Positions 44,590-53,649 of a stretch of 64,000 nt of DNA are shown here, in pieces. The stretch covers positions 1 through 64,000 of the forward strand of contig JAETQR010000014.1 of assembly GCA_021770615.1 (NCBI GenBank). The letters are read 5' to 3'. A model generated the notes under the pieces. It saw only the letters and a program-made list of their open reading frames with translations. It was not told the origin of the DNA and ran no database searches. Within the stretch, counting starts at the first letter, position 1, and each line of letters opens with the position of its first letter. The translations under genes and the position numbers were made by a program. The DNA is from Lachnospiraceae bacterium. Lineage in GTDB: Bacteria; Bacillota_A; Clostridia; Lachnospirales; Lachnospiraceae.

Positions 44590-44618
44590 ATTATATTCAC
44601 TGAATCCATAAATGTCAA
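44590..44618 (-). promoter_or_regulatory. Promoter of the DUF1858 gene
   Basis: TTGACA, 17-base spacer, TATAAT on the minus strand, a full consensus sigma-A promoter 39 bases before the ATG. Confidence 0.9.
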
Positions 44619-44668
44619 GCAGTTAACGTGATTCCTTGTTAGGATATACAAAATTTTTATTGTTATAC

Positions 44669-44697
44669 TTGTATTTTTCCCAAATTTGTATTAGAAT
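44669..44697 (+). promoter_or_regulatory. Ferredoxin promoter
   Basis: TTGTAT, 17-base spacer, TAGAAT, 34 bases before the ferredoxin ATG. Confidence 0.6.
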
Positions 44698-44730
44698 GAG
44701 GATATCTACTAGAAAAAGGAGGATATTATC

Positions 44731-44898
44731 ATGGCATACACTATTACAGATGCTTGCATCAGTTGTGGTTCATGTGCAGCTGATTGTCCGGCTGGCGCTA
44801 TTTCAGAGGGCTCAGCACATTTCGAGATCGATGCTGATGCATGTTTGGATTGTGGAGCTTGTGCTTCTACATGTCCTACAGGCGCTATCGAAAACTAG
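44731..44898 (+). CDS. Small 2[4Fe-4S] ferredoxin
   Basis: 55 residues. Two CxxCxxCxxxC motifs: ACISCGSCAADCPAG near 9-23 and ACLDCGACASTCPTG near 37-51, the clostridial ferredoxin pattern. It carries electrons between pyruvate:ferredoxin oxidoreductase, hydrogenase, Rnf and similar enzymes. AAAGGAGG lies before the ATG. It has its own promoter and a strong terminator and is divergent from the DUF1858 gene. Confidence 0.97.
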   Translation: MAYTITDACISCGSCAADCPAGAISEGSAHFEIDADACLDCGACASTCPTGAIEN

Positions 44899-44980
44899 TA
44901 TAGAAGCTTACATAATCTTATCGTGAACTCTATACTAACGCTTCATGTTCAGATCACCGGACGCAGTCCTGGTGAAACAA

Positions 44981-45030
44981 AACAGACAGGAATCCTGCCG
45001 TATATGGTAACATTCCTGTCTGTTTTTATT
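44981..45030 (+). terminator. Ferredoxin terminator
   Basis: AACAGACAGGAAT pairs with ATTCCTGTCTGTT, followed by TTTATTT; it sits 80 bases after the ferredoxin stop and faces the end of pgi. Confidence 0.88.
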
Positions 45031-45080
45031 TCTTTATGGCCACAAAAGCCGAATTCTGCACAATCTTTGCAAAAAATCTC

Positions 45081-46430
45081 CTATAATCTGCTAAGGAGTT
45101 CCTCACGCTGTGCTTCAAATCCCGGTTTACCAAGCAACGCAAACATATTCTTCTTATAACTCTCGACACCTGGCTGGTTAAACGGATTTACCCCGAGAAT
45201 ATATCCGCTTATGCCACATGCAAACTCGAAAAAGTAAAACAGCTCACCGAGATAAAACTCGTTCTGCTCCGGCACCTTCACGACAAGGTTCGGAACATTT
45301 CCGTCTGTGTGCGCAAGCTGTGTCCCCTTCATCGCATTTTTGTTTACAAAATCAAGGGTCTTGCCTGCCAGATAATTCAGCCCGTCAAGATCCACAGGCT
45401 CTTCCTTCAATGTAATGTCAGCGGACGGACTCTCAAGCTCCATAACGGTTTCAAACATGATCCGGGAACCATCCTGTATAAACTGACCCATAGAATGAAG
45501 GTCTGTCGTAAGATCCACGCTCGCCGGGAAAATACCCTTCTGGTCTTTTCCTTCGCTCTCTCCGTAAAGCTGTTTCCACCACTCGCTCACATAATGGAAA
45601 AACGGCTCATAATTGGCAAGGACCTCCACTGCTTTTCCCTTCCTGTGCAGAATGTTACGCACTGCCGCATACATGATCGCCGCATTGTCAGAAACCGGAC
45701 TTTCGATGCAAAGCTTTCTCATACTCTGGGCGCCTTCCATCAGTTTGTCTAAATCGGCTCCACTGACTGCGATCGGAAGAAGGCCAACCGCTGTGAGAAC
45801 AGAAAATCTTCCACCCACATCATCCGGCACGACAAAACTCTCATATCCCTCTTCCGTAGCAAGGCTTTTTAATGCACCCCTTGCCTTATCGGTCGTCGCA
45901 TAAATCCTCTTTGCTGCTCCTTCTTTTCCGTACTTATTCTCGAGCATCTCCTTAAAGACCCTGAATGCGATCGCCGGCTCTGTCGTAGTGCCCGATTTAC
46001 TGATCACGTTCACTGAAAAATCCCGGTCACCGATCGTCTCAATAAGCTGGGAGAGATATGTCCCGCTTATGCTGTTTCCGGCATAGTAAATCTCTGGCGT
46101 TTTCCGAACTGACTTATCAACACAGTTATAAAAACTATGTCTCAGAAACTCGATCGCTGCTCTTGCTCCCAGATAAGAACCACCGATACCGATCACGATC
46201 AGAACTTCGGAATCGGATTGTATTTTCTCTGCTGCCTTTTTGATCCTTGCAAATTCGTCCTTATCATAATTCTCCGGAAGATCGATCCATCCAAGAAAAT
46301 CATTTCCGGCACCATTTCTGCCCAGAAGCGTATCCTTTGCTGTCTCCACAATGCCTGTCATAGACTTTACTTCGTCATCACTGATAAATTTCTTTGCCAG
46401 CGAATAATCAAATGTAACATGCTTGCTCAT
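45081..46430 (-). CDS. pgi: Glucose-6-phosphate isomerase
   Basis: 449 residues, normal for the Firmicutes form. [15 protein letters not shown] near 80, [14 protein letters not shown] near 145, [14 protein letters not shown] and the C-terminal [12 protein letters not shown] catalytic-lysine block are all visible. It interconverts glucose-6-phosphate and fructose-6-phosphate. AAAGGATAGG precedes the ATG. It ends facing the ferredoxin terminator. Confidence 0.97.
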   Translation of the reverse strand: MSKHVTFDYSLAKKFISDDEVKSMTGIVETAKDTLLGRNGAGNDFLGWIDLPENYDKDEFARIKKAAEKIQSDSEVLIVIGIGGSYLGARAAIEFLRHSFYNCVDKSVRKTPEIYYAGNSISGTYLSQLIETIGDRDFSVNVISKSGTTTEPAIAFRVFKEMLENKYGKEGAAKRIYATTDKARGALKSLATEEGYESFVVPDDVGGRFSVLTAVGLLPIAVSGADLDKLMEGAQSMRKLCIESPVSDNAAIMYAAVRNILHRKGKAVEVLANYEPFFHYVSEWWKQLYGESEGKDQKGIFPASVDLTTDLHSMGQFIQDGSRIMFETVMELESPSADITLKEEPVDLDGLNYLAGKTLDFVNKNAMKGTQLAHTDGNVPNLVVKVPEQNEFYLGELFYFFEFACGISGYILGVNPFNQPGVESYKKNMFALLGKPGFEAQREELLSRL

Positions 46431-46510
46431 TTTCCTATCCTTTCCTTTCGCTTCAATATTGTGTATATTACTTATCCTTATTATACCAAATCAATATTTA
46501 AAAGACAAGA

Positions 46511-47176
46511 CTACGCCATGTATTCTTTCAGTACCTCTTCGATGACCGCTTCCTCTTCTTTCGTAAACTGCAGGTCCATCTGGGGCTCCTCCCGCCGCTC
46601 CGACAAAAGTTCATCTAACTGTGCCCTTTCCTCTTCAAAATACTCATGATGGTATTCTTCCATTTCTTCCTTTCGAAATGTCTGGTTTTCCAACCTCGGC
46701 TTACAGATATTCTCCAGATAATCCCGAATCTCTACCATGAGCTGCCTCCTGCAAAATCTCAGATTGAAAAGAATATCCTCAAGGATAATGATCCCACAGA
46801 CGGCAATACCGACAAACAAAAACTCTGTCATCATAAGCCGGCTGCCTCCCATCACCGCTATATATAGATTGCAAAGAAGACTTGTGATCAGCGTAATGCC
46901 AAAAACCATATCACTCATCGCCTCCCATGTGTTCAAGTGAAACCCTGCCACCGTATAAGAATTGAGATACTTGTCCACAAAAATTTCCACATTCTCAACG
47001 CCCATTTTGAGCTGATAACAAGTTTCAAATTTCTTTAAGAGCATCTTCATCAATGGATGCTCCGATTTTCCCATCTGCCCGGCAGACCGGATAAGACTCC
47101 TGTAAATTCCTCTCACGATCAGTTTCACAAGAAAACACAAAACTCCAAGCCCTATTATCACATATAGCATACCCAT
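46511..47176 (-). CDS. Membrane protein of unknown function
   Basis: About 221 residues. Three predicted membrane helices: near the N-terminus (about 2-22) and two in the middle (about 90-135), with a long Glu-rich cytoplasmic tail (EEMEEYHHEYFEEERAQ and onward). I start at 47176 (MGMLYVI) because GAGGG is about 10 bases upstream, while the ATG at 47200 has none. No family recognised. It lies on its own between murG's terminator and pgi. Confidence 0.7.
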   Translation of the reverse strand: MGMLYVIIGLGVLCFLVKLIVRGIYRSLIRSAGQMGKSEHPLMKMLLKKFETCYQLKMGVENVEIFVDKYLNSYTVAGFHLNTWEAMSDMVFGITLITSLLCNLYIAVMGGSRLMMTEFLFVGIAVCGIIILEDILFNLRFCRRQLMVEIRDYLENICKPRLENQTFRKEEMEEYHHEYFEEERAQLDELLSERREEPQMDLQFTKEEEAVIEEVLKEYMA

Positions 47177-47286
47177 CAAACGATATCCCTCACTTCCCAT
47201 AAATAGTTATTCAGTACCACATATAAGGTACTACTATAGTATAGCAGAGATTCTGAGCCCATGTATAGATGGGAACGATAAAATCT

Positions 47287-47317
47287 GACATTTTCGTATG
47301 ACAGGATACGACATGTC
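47287..47317. other. Hairpin near 47.3 kb
   Basis: GACATTTTCGTAT pairs with ATACGACATGTC (one bulge) around GACAGG, in the roughly 250-base gap between murG and the membrane protein gene. Function unclear. Confidence 0.4.
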
Positions 47318-47369
47318 TTTCCATATATCGAACAATAACGCCAAAAAAAAACAAAAATCGAAACCTCAT

Positions 47370-47398
47370 AAAAAGGTGCGCCTGAAAAACTGCGCACC
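47370..47398 (-). terminator. murG terminator
   Basis: On the minus strand GGTGCGC pairs with GCGCACC around a 10-base loop, followed by TTTTT. Confidence 0.8.
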
Positions 47399-47427
47399 AA
47401 AGCCACATATAGTCCTTTCCATTTTTG

Positions 47428-48492
47428 CTATTTCACTATCTCATCTATGATATCGGCAACCTTTACCACTGCATTGTGCTGATTACTGGCTTCCATCATA
47501 CTGATGTACGTAGTCCTCTTATCATAAACCTCTTTTACTGCTCCGAGAAGCTTCTCACTTGAAAGATCTTCCTCACGGATCACATAACTGAATCCCTGCT
47601 TTTCAAAAGATTCCGCATTGAGTATCTGATCGCCCCTGCTGGCTTCCAGCGAAAGCGGGATGAGAATATTCGGTTTATGAAGTGCCAGAAGTTCACAGAT
47701 CGCATTGGCTCCCGCTCTGGATATGACAAGATCCGCTGCTCCCAACAGGTCGCACAGTTCCTTCTGGATGTATTCAAACTGAGCGTATCCTTCTACATCT
47801 GCAAGGCTCTCATCTACTTTATCCTTGCCACACAGGTGGATCACCTGATACTTTTCAAGCAATTCCGGCAATATATCCCGCACCGCCTCATTCACACGGA
47901 CGGAACCAAGGCTTCCTCCAATAACAAGAATAACTGGCTTATCTGTCGAAAACCCGCAAAAATCCAATCCATTCAAACGATTTCCCGAGAACAATTCCTT
48001 TCGGATCGGGGATCCCGTAAGATGTGCCTTCTCCTCCGAAAGATGAGATAATGTCTCCGGAAAGTTTGCACAGACTGCCGTAGCTGATGGTATACACAAA
48101 CGATTGGCGAGGCCCGGCGAAATATCCGATTCGTGAAGTACGCAGGGCACTTTCTTTCTCTTTGCCGCAAGCACCACCGGAACTGTCACAAACCCTCCTT
48201 TGGAAAATATGACATCCGGCTTCACCCTTTTAATGATCTTCGCTGCCTCCGTATATCCTTTTATGATTCTCGCCGGATCTGTAAAATTCTTGATATCAAA
48301 GTATCTGCGAAGCTTTCCTGATGATATTCCATAGTATGGTATATCAAACTCAGACATGAGCTTTGTCTCGATCCCATCCTTTGAACCTATATAGTGAATC
48401 TCATAATCTCTCTTCTGAAGCTCTGGTATAAGTGCGATATTTGGTGTGACATGTCCTGCCGTTCCCCCACCGGTAAGAATGATTTTCTTCAA
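47428..48492 (-). CDS. murG: UDP-GlcNAc:undecaprenyl-PP-MurNAc-pentapeptide GlcNAc transferase
   Basis: 354 residues starting with TTG. It turns lipid I into lipid II at the inner membrane face. GGGTAGHVTPN near the N-terminus, HESDISPGLANR, GGSLGSVRVNE, and ISRAGANAICELLALHKPNI at the UDP-GlcNAc site are as in MurG. It follows the HIT gene by 16 bases, so they may be cotranscribed. Confidence 0.96.
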   Translation of the reverse strand: MKKIILTGGGTAGHVTPNIALIPELQKRDYEIHYIGSKDGIETKLMSEFDIPYYGISSGKLRRYFDIKNFTDPARIIKGYTEAAKIIKRVKPDVIFSKGGFVTVPVVLAAKRKKVPCVLHESDISPGLANRLCIPSATAVCANFPETLSHLSEEKAHLTGSPIRKELFSGNRLNGLDFCGFSTDKPVILVIGGSLGSVRVNEAVRDILPELLEKYQVIHLCGKDKVDESLADVEGYAQFEYIQKELCDLLGAADLVISRAGANAICELLALHKPNILIPLSLEASRGDQILNAESFEKQGFSYVIREEDLSSEKLLGAVKEVYDKRTTYISMMEASNQHNAVVKVADIIDEIVK

Positions 48493-48508
48493 CTTGTAAA
48501 ACCCCCAG

Positions 48509-48919
48509 TTATAAATTCTTTTTGATTTCCTCTGCTACTTTTTCCAGATCCGGCGTCTCACCGGGTTTCCACATAATATTTACGCCATCACCATAATATC
48601 TCGGTATGACATGCACATGAAGATGGAACACCGTCTGCCCTGCTGCTTCACCATTGTTCTGAAGAATATTGACCCCGTCACAATCATATGTCTTCATAAG
48701 CGCAGATGCGATCTTCTTTGCCACCGGAAAAACCTTTTTTGCATCCTCTTCTTCAAGTTCAAAAATATTTGCCGCATGCTTTTTCGGAAGTATGATCACA
48801 TGTCCCCTGGCCGCCGGATTCACATCAAGGATCGCCCGGAAATCGTCATCTTCATATACTGCTGTAGATGGAATCTCCCCCGCTATGATCTTACAAAATA
48901 TACAATTTTCATCTGCCAT
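48509..48919 (-). CDS. HIT-family nucleotide hydrolase/transferase
   Basis: About 136 residues starting MADENCIFCKIIAGEIP with the FCKI block, then ARGHVIILPKKH and the histidine triad HLHVHVIPR near 100. HIT proteins of this bacterial type cleave AMP-amidate or ADP-type substrates; the exact substrate is unknown. The ATG at 48919 has AGAGG 8 bases upstream. Confidence 0.93.
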   Translation of the reverse strand: MADENCIFCKIIAGEIPSTAVYEDDDFRAILDVNPAARGHVIILPKKHAANIFELEEEDAKKVFPVAKKIASALMKTYDCDGVNILQNNGEAAGQTVFHLHVHVIPRYYGDGVNIMWKPGETPDLEKVAEEIKKNL

Positions 48920-48949
48920 CACAATAACCTCTTTTCTAAAAAATAATTT

Positions 48950-49936
48950 TTAAAACCGGAATACCGTATCAAAATTTCTGAGCACCTTAAAATTACCCTG
49001 TGCCGACAGATCTCCTGACATAAAAGCATTCTGGAATGGTTTCTCCCCGGACAGTATTTCATTAAATATCCCGCTTTTTGTCTTCGCTGTTACATCCGGA
49101 TTGTCCACACTGCCAAAATAGCAGTTTAATTTATCATTATTGATATTGATCACCAGACTTCTGTTCTCATCTGTGATATCGATCTGGAAGACCATTTTCA
49201 TATCATCACTCGGCACAAAATGCTCCTTCAGTGCAATGATATATTTATCCGAATCCTCTTCTCCACCAAGCATCCCTTTAAATAAGTTTGCCAGTTCCTC
49301 AATATCCTCTTTCTGCTTTTTGACATAGTTATCATCGGATACGTAAGCTGACAACTGCTCACTCTCCTGAGGCGTGAGCGAAAGCGTACTGCTCCTCAGC
49401 ACCGTCTTTTTCACCTGAGAGCTGCTATTGGGAAATGCAACCATCTTCTTGGAAATCGTACGGTAAAAATTCTCGGCACATTTTTCGATCATGAGATTAT
49501 AGTCCGGATTTGTCTCGAATTCCACATGGTTATCCACATATGCACAGATTCCTTCACAGGGCACTCCGCCTAACATCTCCCACGCTTTTATAAGCGCATG
49601 CTGCGCCTCTCTCTCCCCATACGTTGTGGCCATGACGACAGGGAGCATATAAATATGCTGTATATTTTCTTTGTCTCCATAGAGCCAACAGGCATCCAGA
49701 AACTGCTGAAGATATCCTCCTATGCCAAGCCATTCCACAGAAGCAGCAAGAATGACCCCGTCTGCTTCTTTCAGTGTTTTGGGAAGAACCGAAATACTGC
49801 TTTTATCCTCATACAGGTTATATCGTTCCACATTTACACGGAGTTCATCCAGAACCTGTGTTATTTTATCTATCGTAAATAATGTCGGATCGTCGATCAG
49901 TCCCCGCCCTCCATAATAAATATTTACTCTCATCAT
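48950..49936 (-). CDS. Flavodoxin/NAD(P)H-reductase-like protein fused to an SCP2 lipid-binding domain
   Basis: 328 residues. Residues 1-175 are a flavodoxin-type fold (MMRVNIYYGGRG, then DGVILAASVEWLGIGGYLQQ and VMATTYGEREAQ), similar to multimeric flavodoxin / NADPH-dependent FMN reductases. A linker (about 180-220) leads to about 225-328 with SCP2-like sequence (FQIDITDENRSLVININN then DVTAKTKSGIFNEILSGEKP and FMSGDLSAQGN). The pairing suggests redox chemistry on a lipid-like or hydrophobic substrate; this is inference. Its ATG overlaps the rhomboid stop. Confidence 0.75.
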   Translation of the reverse strand: MMRVNIYYGGRGLIDDPTLFTIDKITQVLDELRVNVERYNLYEDKSSISVLPKTLKEADGVILAASVEWLGIGGYLQQFLDACWLYGDKENIQHIYMLPVVMATTYGEREAQHALIKAWEMLGGVPCEGICAYVDNHVEFETNPDYNLMIEKCAENFYRTISKKMVAFPNSSSQVKKTVLRSSTLSLTPQESEQLSAYVSDDNYVKKQKEDIEELANLFKGMLGGEEDSDKYIIALKEHFVPSDDMKMVFQIDITDENRSLVININNDKLNCYFGSVDNPDVTAKTKSGIFNEILSGEKPFQNAFMSGDLSAQGNFKVLRNFDTVFRF

Positions 49937-50565
49937 ATCACCTGTTCCTTTCTATCCGTAAACATGTTTTTTATCATACACATGATAACACAGATCAGAA
50001 AGCCTGCCAAAAAACCTCCCACATGGGCTGTGTTATCAATTCCGGAATCCTGCATGCCACTATACAGGATCAAAACGACATACAATAAAAACCGGAAAGC
50101 TTCCTTTTGCAGATTGTTTCTTCTATTTATAATGAGTACGACAAGAAGCGCCCCCATCAGACCATATATCGCACCCGAAGCGCCACATGACACCCTCTCA
50201 TGATAACCGCTCATATTATAAAAAACTGACACAAGTCCTGCAAAAATACCCGAAAACATATAAATAAAGCAAAACCAACCCCGTCCGATCCGGTTCTCAA
50301 GGGCATAGCCAAGTACAACAAGAGAAATCATATTGTTTGCAAGATGCTCAAACCCAAAATGCAGAAAAAAATGGGTAAAGACCCGGTAATACTCGTGCCC
50401 ATCCAGAAAAGCCGGGCCATACATCGCTCCGGCGCTTATCATATAATCGGCGTCCAGACTCGACCCGTTCATCTCCGTATAGAAAAAAGCGAGTATATTT
50501 GCCACGACCAAAAGCACCGTAATAAACGGAATCTTTTCATTTCCGGCCTTCTCCCTCAACCTCAC
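49933..50565 (-). CDS. Rhomboid-family intramembrane serine protease
   Basis: About 210 residues from a GTG at 50565 with CTGGAGG upstream; the frame can be extended to 50616, but that ATG falls at the promoter -10. Six membrane helices. HLANN is the oxyanion/Asn side, GASGAIYG holds the nucleophile Ser (about 130 in this numbering) and AHVGGFLAGF the catalytic His (about 181). It cleaves membrane-protein helices; substrate unknown. It is translationally coupled to the flavodoxin-SCP2 gene. Confidence 0.88.
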   Translation of the reverse strand: MRLREKAGNEKIPFITVLLVVANILAFFYTEMNGSSLDADYMISAGAMYGPAFLDGHEYYRVFTHFFLHFGFEHLANNMISLVVLGYALENRIGRGWFCFIYMFSGIFAGLVSVFYNMSGYHERVSCGASGAIYGLMGALLVVLIINRRNNLQKEAFRFLLYVVLILYSGMQDSGIDNTAHVGGFLAGFLICVIMCMIKNMFTDRKEQVI

Positions 50566-50606
50566 GGACACCTCCAGACTTGTCTCCAACTGCAAAATAT
50601 GATAGT

Positions 50607-50612
50607 ATTGTA
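50607..50612 (-). promoter_or_regulatory. -10 element of the rhomboid promoter
   Basis: Extended -10 (TGGTACAAT on the minus strand) about 40 bases before the GTG start; the -35 (TGGACT, 17-base spacer) is partial. Confidence 0.45.
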
Positions 50613-50655
50613 CCATATTTTATAAAAATAGTCCACAGCATATCTGCCTGCGCGT

Positions 50656-50910
50656 GGGAATCAATTTTGGCTGCTCGTAATTTATAAGAATCGTGACATT
50701 TGTACAGTAGCGGGAATATTTCCTGACCAGGACCCGCTTGCGCTTAAAATAAACATGTAGCGGTACAAAGGCTGCAAGGTGCAAAAAAACGCACCTTATA
50801 CGCAGCCTAAGGACCGACACGTTTATACGGTCCTTATCAGGAAATATTCCCGCTACTGTACGAAGCTTTGTCAGCTTTCCATAAATTGCGAGCACCTAAA
50901 ATTGATTCCC
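50656..50910. repeat. 255-base imperfect inverted repeat (long hairpin B)
   Basis: Outer arms GGGAATCAATTTT (50656) and AAAATTGATTCCC (50898) pair, then TGCTCGTAATTTAT with ATAAATTGCGAGCA, then 50702-50726 pair perfectly with 50837-50861 over 25 bases. The centre holds nested AGGCTGC/GCAGCCT and AGGTGC/GCACCT hairpins. It lies between the divergent rhomboid and RACo-like genes and ends 29 bases before the latter's ATG. Confidence 0.88.
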
Positions 50911-50938
50911 GTGTGCCTGTGTTCAGAAAGGAATTCCC

Positions 50939-52351
50939 ATGGAAATAACTGTTCATGCGACGCCCGGAAATAAAAAGAATATACTTGATCTGATCGAAGA
51001 ACAACATCATATTTCCCTGCCCTGCAACTGCCATGGCGCAAATACCTGTGGCGGCATGCAGTACGACTTCCCATGTTCCCTGATCCCCGAAGAGGATATC
51101 ACCGTATCCATTCCCGAACGAAAGAATTTTCATGGCCTGTCTCTGGAAACATCCCAAAGTTTAGAATATATGCCAGACACACTCCTGATCGATCTTGGGA
51201 CGACGACTGTGGCCATGGTGTATTATAACACGCTGCACCAGACAGTCTTTTATTCGGAAGTATTTCCGAATCCACAGCTTCCTTTTGGCTCAGATGTCAT
51301 AAGCCGTATCAAATATGACGTACAGTTTCACGATGAACACGCATTAAAAAACTGCATTTGCGATGAACTCTCCAAACGATACGATACGGTTCTCGCCAAA
51401 CACAAAAGTATCCATATCCAGACATGCCTGATCGGGGGAAACACGACTATGATCCATCTGCTCTGCGGCCTTTCCTTAAAAAGTATGATGGGTGCGCCAT
51501 TTCTTCCGTGTCCTGACTCTTCTGTCAAATTTGAACAAAGATGTGGTGATACAGATGTTGTCCTTCTCCCATGGCTGTCCGCCTTTATCGGTGGTGATAT
51601 CCTTTCGGGAATGCTTTATCTGGATTTTGACAAACGCTGCGATACCTGTCTTCTAGCCGATCTGGGAACAAATGGTGAACTGGCTCTTTTATACAAAAAT
51701 CACATCTATACGGCTGGGACGGCTGCCGGACCAGCGTTTGAAGGCAGCGGCCTGAAACATGGCTCACCTGCAATACCAGGCGCCATCTGTGATATCACAC
51801 TTGGCAGGATCGTTCCACGTCTCCAGACGATCGGGAACAAACTGCCCACAGGAATCTGCGGAAGCGGCGCCATCAGCATCCTTTCCGAACTGCTCTCCTG
51901 CGGTTACATGGATTCCTCTGGTATTCTCACTCCGAAATTCCCGGAAGAAGGACTTGTGATCTGCAAAAGCAGGGAACTCGGAAATATCATTTTTACCTCA
52001 GATGATGTGCGCCAAATGCAGCTTGCTATCGCTGCGATCGGCGCCGGCATGGATGCTCTCTGTCACAGGGCCGGTATCAAAACCAGCCAGATCGATCATT
52101 TATATCTGGCTGGCGGACTGGGTTACCATATCAATATCCCGAAGGCCGCTATAACCGGATTGCTCTCTGACGTCAGTCTCTCAAACGTCACTGCTGTCGG
52201 AAACAGCTGTCTCCATGGGCTCGCTTCCCTGAGCGTTTCCCCCGATCTCCTCTGGGAGCGCACACGCCACATCCGGGATATTTCAAATGAAATCATTCTC
52301 GCCGATGATGATTTCTTCCAAAGCCGGTTTATCCGTCATATGACTTACTGA
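50939..52351 (+). CDS. RACo-like ATPase (reductive activator of corrinoid protein type) with ferredoxin-like head
   Basis: 470 residues. The first 70 form a small [2Fe-2S]-like domain with Cys at 29, 31, 37 and 46; the usual CGxC pair is broken (CGGM). Residues about 80-470 are an ASKHA ATPase (LLIDLGTTTVAMV, IGGDILSGML, LADLGTNGEL, AAGPAFEGSG, ICGSGAISIL, LAGGLGYHI), as in RACo/RamA proteins that reduce corrinoid proteins with ATP. No corrinoid protein or methyltransferase is nearby, so its target is elsewhere or it has another role. AAAGGA precedes the ATG. Confidence 0.85.
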   Translation: MEITVHATPGNKKNILDLIEEQHHISLPCNCHGANTCGGMQYDFPCSLIPEEDITVSIPERKNFHGLSLETSQSLEYMPDTLLIDLGTTTVAMVYYNTLHQTVFYSEVFPNPQLPFGSDVISRIKYDVQFHDEHALKNCICDELSKRYDTVLAKHKSIHIQTCLIGGNTTMIHLLCGLSLKSMMGAPFLPCPDSSVKFEQRCGDTDVVLLPWLSAFIGGDILSGMLYLDFDKRCDTCLLADLGTNGELALLYKNHIYTAGTAAGPAFEGSGLKHGSPAIPGAICDITLGRIVPRLQTIGNKLPTGICGSGAISILSELLSCGYMDSSGILTPKFPEEGLVICKSRELGNIIFTSDDVRQMQLAIAAIGAGMDALCHRAGIKTSQIDHLYLAGGLGYHINIPKAAITGLLSDVSLSNVTAVGNSCLHGLASLSVSPDLLWERTRHIRDISNEIILADDDFFQSRFIRHMTY

Positions 52352-53637
52352 TATAACTCTGCCCTATAGTATATGGAAGAAAGCCCGATCATATCCCCAT
52401 TTTTAATTTTACACCGTTCCCATGGAACTAACTGTTTTTCATTAAGAAAAGTTCCATTTGTCGAATCCTGATCGATCAAAAACACACCCTCTTCTTCTAT
52501 TACGATTTTGGCATGAAGCCGGCTTATTTCCCCATCCTCGATGATTCCATCTGATTTTACCGGGTTTTTTCCGATAAAAAACGGACTATTCCTGACTTTT
52601 ATTTCTTTTCTCTGCCAGTCATCCGGCACAAGATTCAGATGCCACATCGTATGGCCCTGTTTTTCCAGCACTACCGTCTCATCCGGATCCACAGCATGAA
52701 GCACCACTGTTTTATCTATATCCGTAACCCTGTCTATATCCCTGTTTCGTCCCGGATTTTTCTCTTTTCCCTGATTTTCTGTCCTCTCCTTTCCCAGCAG
52801 ATATCCTTCTGCCGCAACAAGAGCGATCACAAATACGACTGCTTTTTTTGTATCCAGCTCACCTGTCACCGGTTTTACAAGCAGACCGGATTTTATGACG
52901 ACAGCCGTCAAAAAGATTCCGGCTATTAGAAAAAGAATGCATTTCCCCTTGCTTTTCATCTGTTTCCCGCGACCGTCTGCCTCCGCTCCAGAAGCGGCTT
53001 TTTGCTGGCCGGATTTCCCTTTTTCCGGAATCTGCTCCCTTTCTGGCTGCCTCTTTATGATTTGTTTCTGCATTGTCTGCTCCTGTGATATCTCCGCCTG
53101 TCTTCTCTCCGCGATAAAATCGGATAATTTTTTTAAATTAAAATGGCTGTCCCTGCTGATCCGGTGCATTCCATACACAAGAAAAACCAGCTCCTTGTCA
53201 CGGTGATTCATCCTATCCATAAAATTTTCCAACAACTTGGAAATACCATCTGCCACATCGGAATCAAGGCCATCCAGATATATGACCTTAAGCTGCTTCT
53301 TATCTTCATCATAAAACATATAGTCACTTCTAAGGAGCAGGTTTTTTCCTTCCAGAAAGTAGTCTGCGGACCGGCTTAAAATATCAATGACCTGGCTGAT
53401 CAGGGACAAAAGTTCCTGCGATGTAAAAACCCTTTTTTCAAACAGTTCAGAAACCGAAATCATATTTCCCACCGGATACATAAACCGTGGCTCACTGTCT
53501 ACATTATGTATCCGGGCGCCAATGATCCCTTCCACATCGTTATATTTAAGCATCTCCGCCCCAAAGTTCCCGCTGCCCGCTTCCATCGTGATCTTCACAA
53601 ACCTTCCTGTAAGATCCTGAACGATATCAATCTTCAT
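52345..53637 (-). CDS. DUF6382-like plus FHA domain protein of the Tad cluster
   Basis: 430 residues. The N-terminal 170 residues look like the DUF6382 kinase-remnant domain. A charged linker, two membrane helices (about 232-285) and a second charged stretch follow. The C-terminal 90 residues are an FHA domain (FFIGKNPVKSDGII, SRLHAKI, DQDSTNGTFLN) that would read phosphothreonine. Such proteins are linked to Flp pilus operons in related clostridia and may control assembly by phosphorylation; that is inference. It is the last gene of the operon, and its end overlaps the RACo-like gene's 3' end. Confidence 0.82.
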   Translation of the reverse strand: MKIDIVQDLTGRFVKITMEAGSGNFGAEMLKYNDVEGIIGARIHNVDSEPRFMYPVGNMISVSELFEKRVFTSQELLSLISQVIDILSRSADYFLEGKNLLLRSDYMFYDEDKKQLKVIYLDGLDSDVADGISKLLENFMDRMNHRDKELVFLVYGMHRISRDSHFNLKKLSDFIAERRQAEISQEQTMQKQIIKRQPEREQIPEKGKSGQQKAASGAEADGRGKQMKSKGKCILFLIAGIFLTAVVIKSGLLVKPVTGELDTKKAVVFVIALVAAEGYLLGKERTENQGKEKNPGRNRDIDRVTDIDKTVVLHAVDPDETVVLEKQGHTMWHLNLVPDDWQRKEIKVRNSPFFIGKNPVKSDGIIEDGEISRLHAKIVIEEEGVFLIDQDSTNGTFLNEKQLVPWERCKIKNGDMIGLSSIYYRAELYQ

Positions 53638-53649
53638 ACCCTTCCTCCA

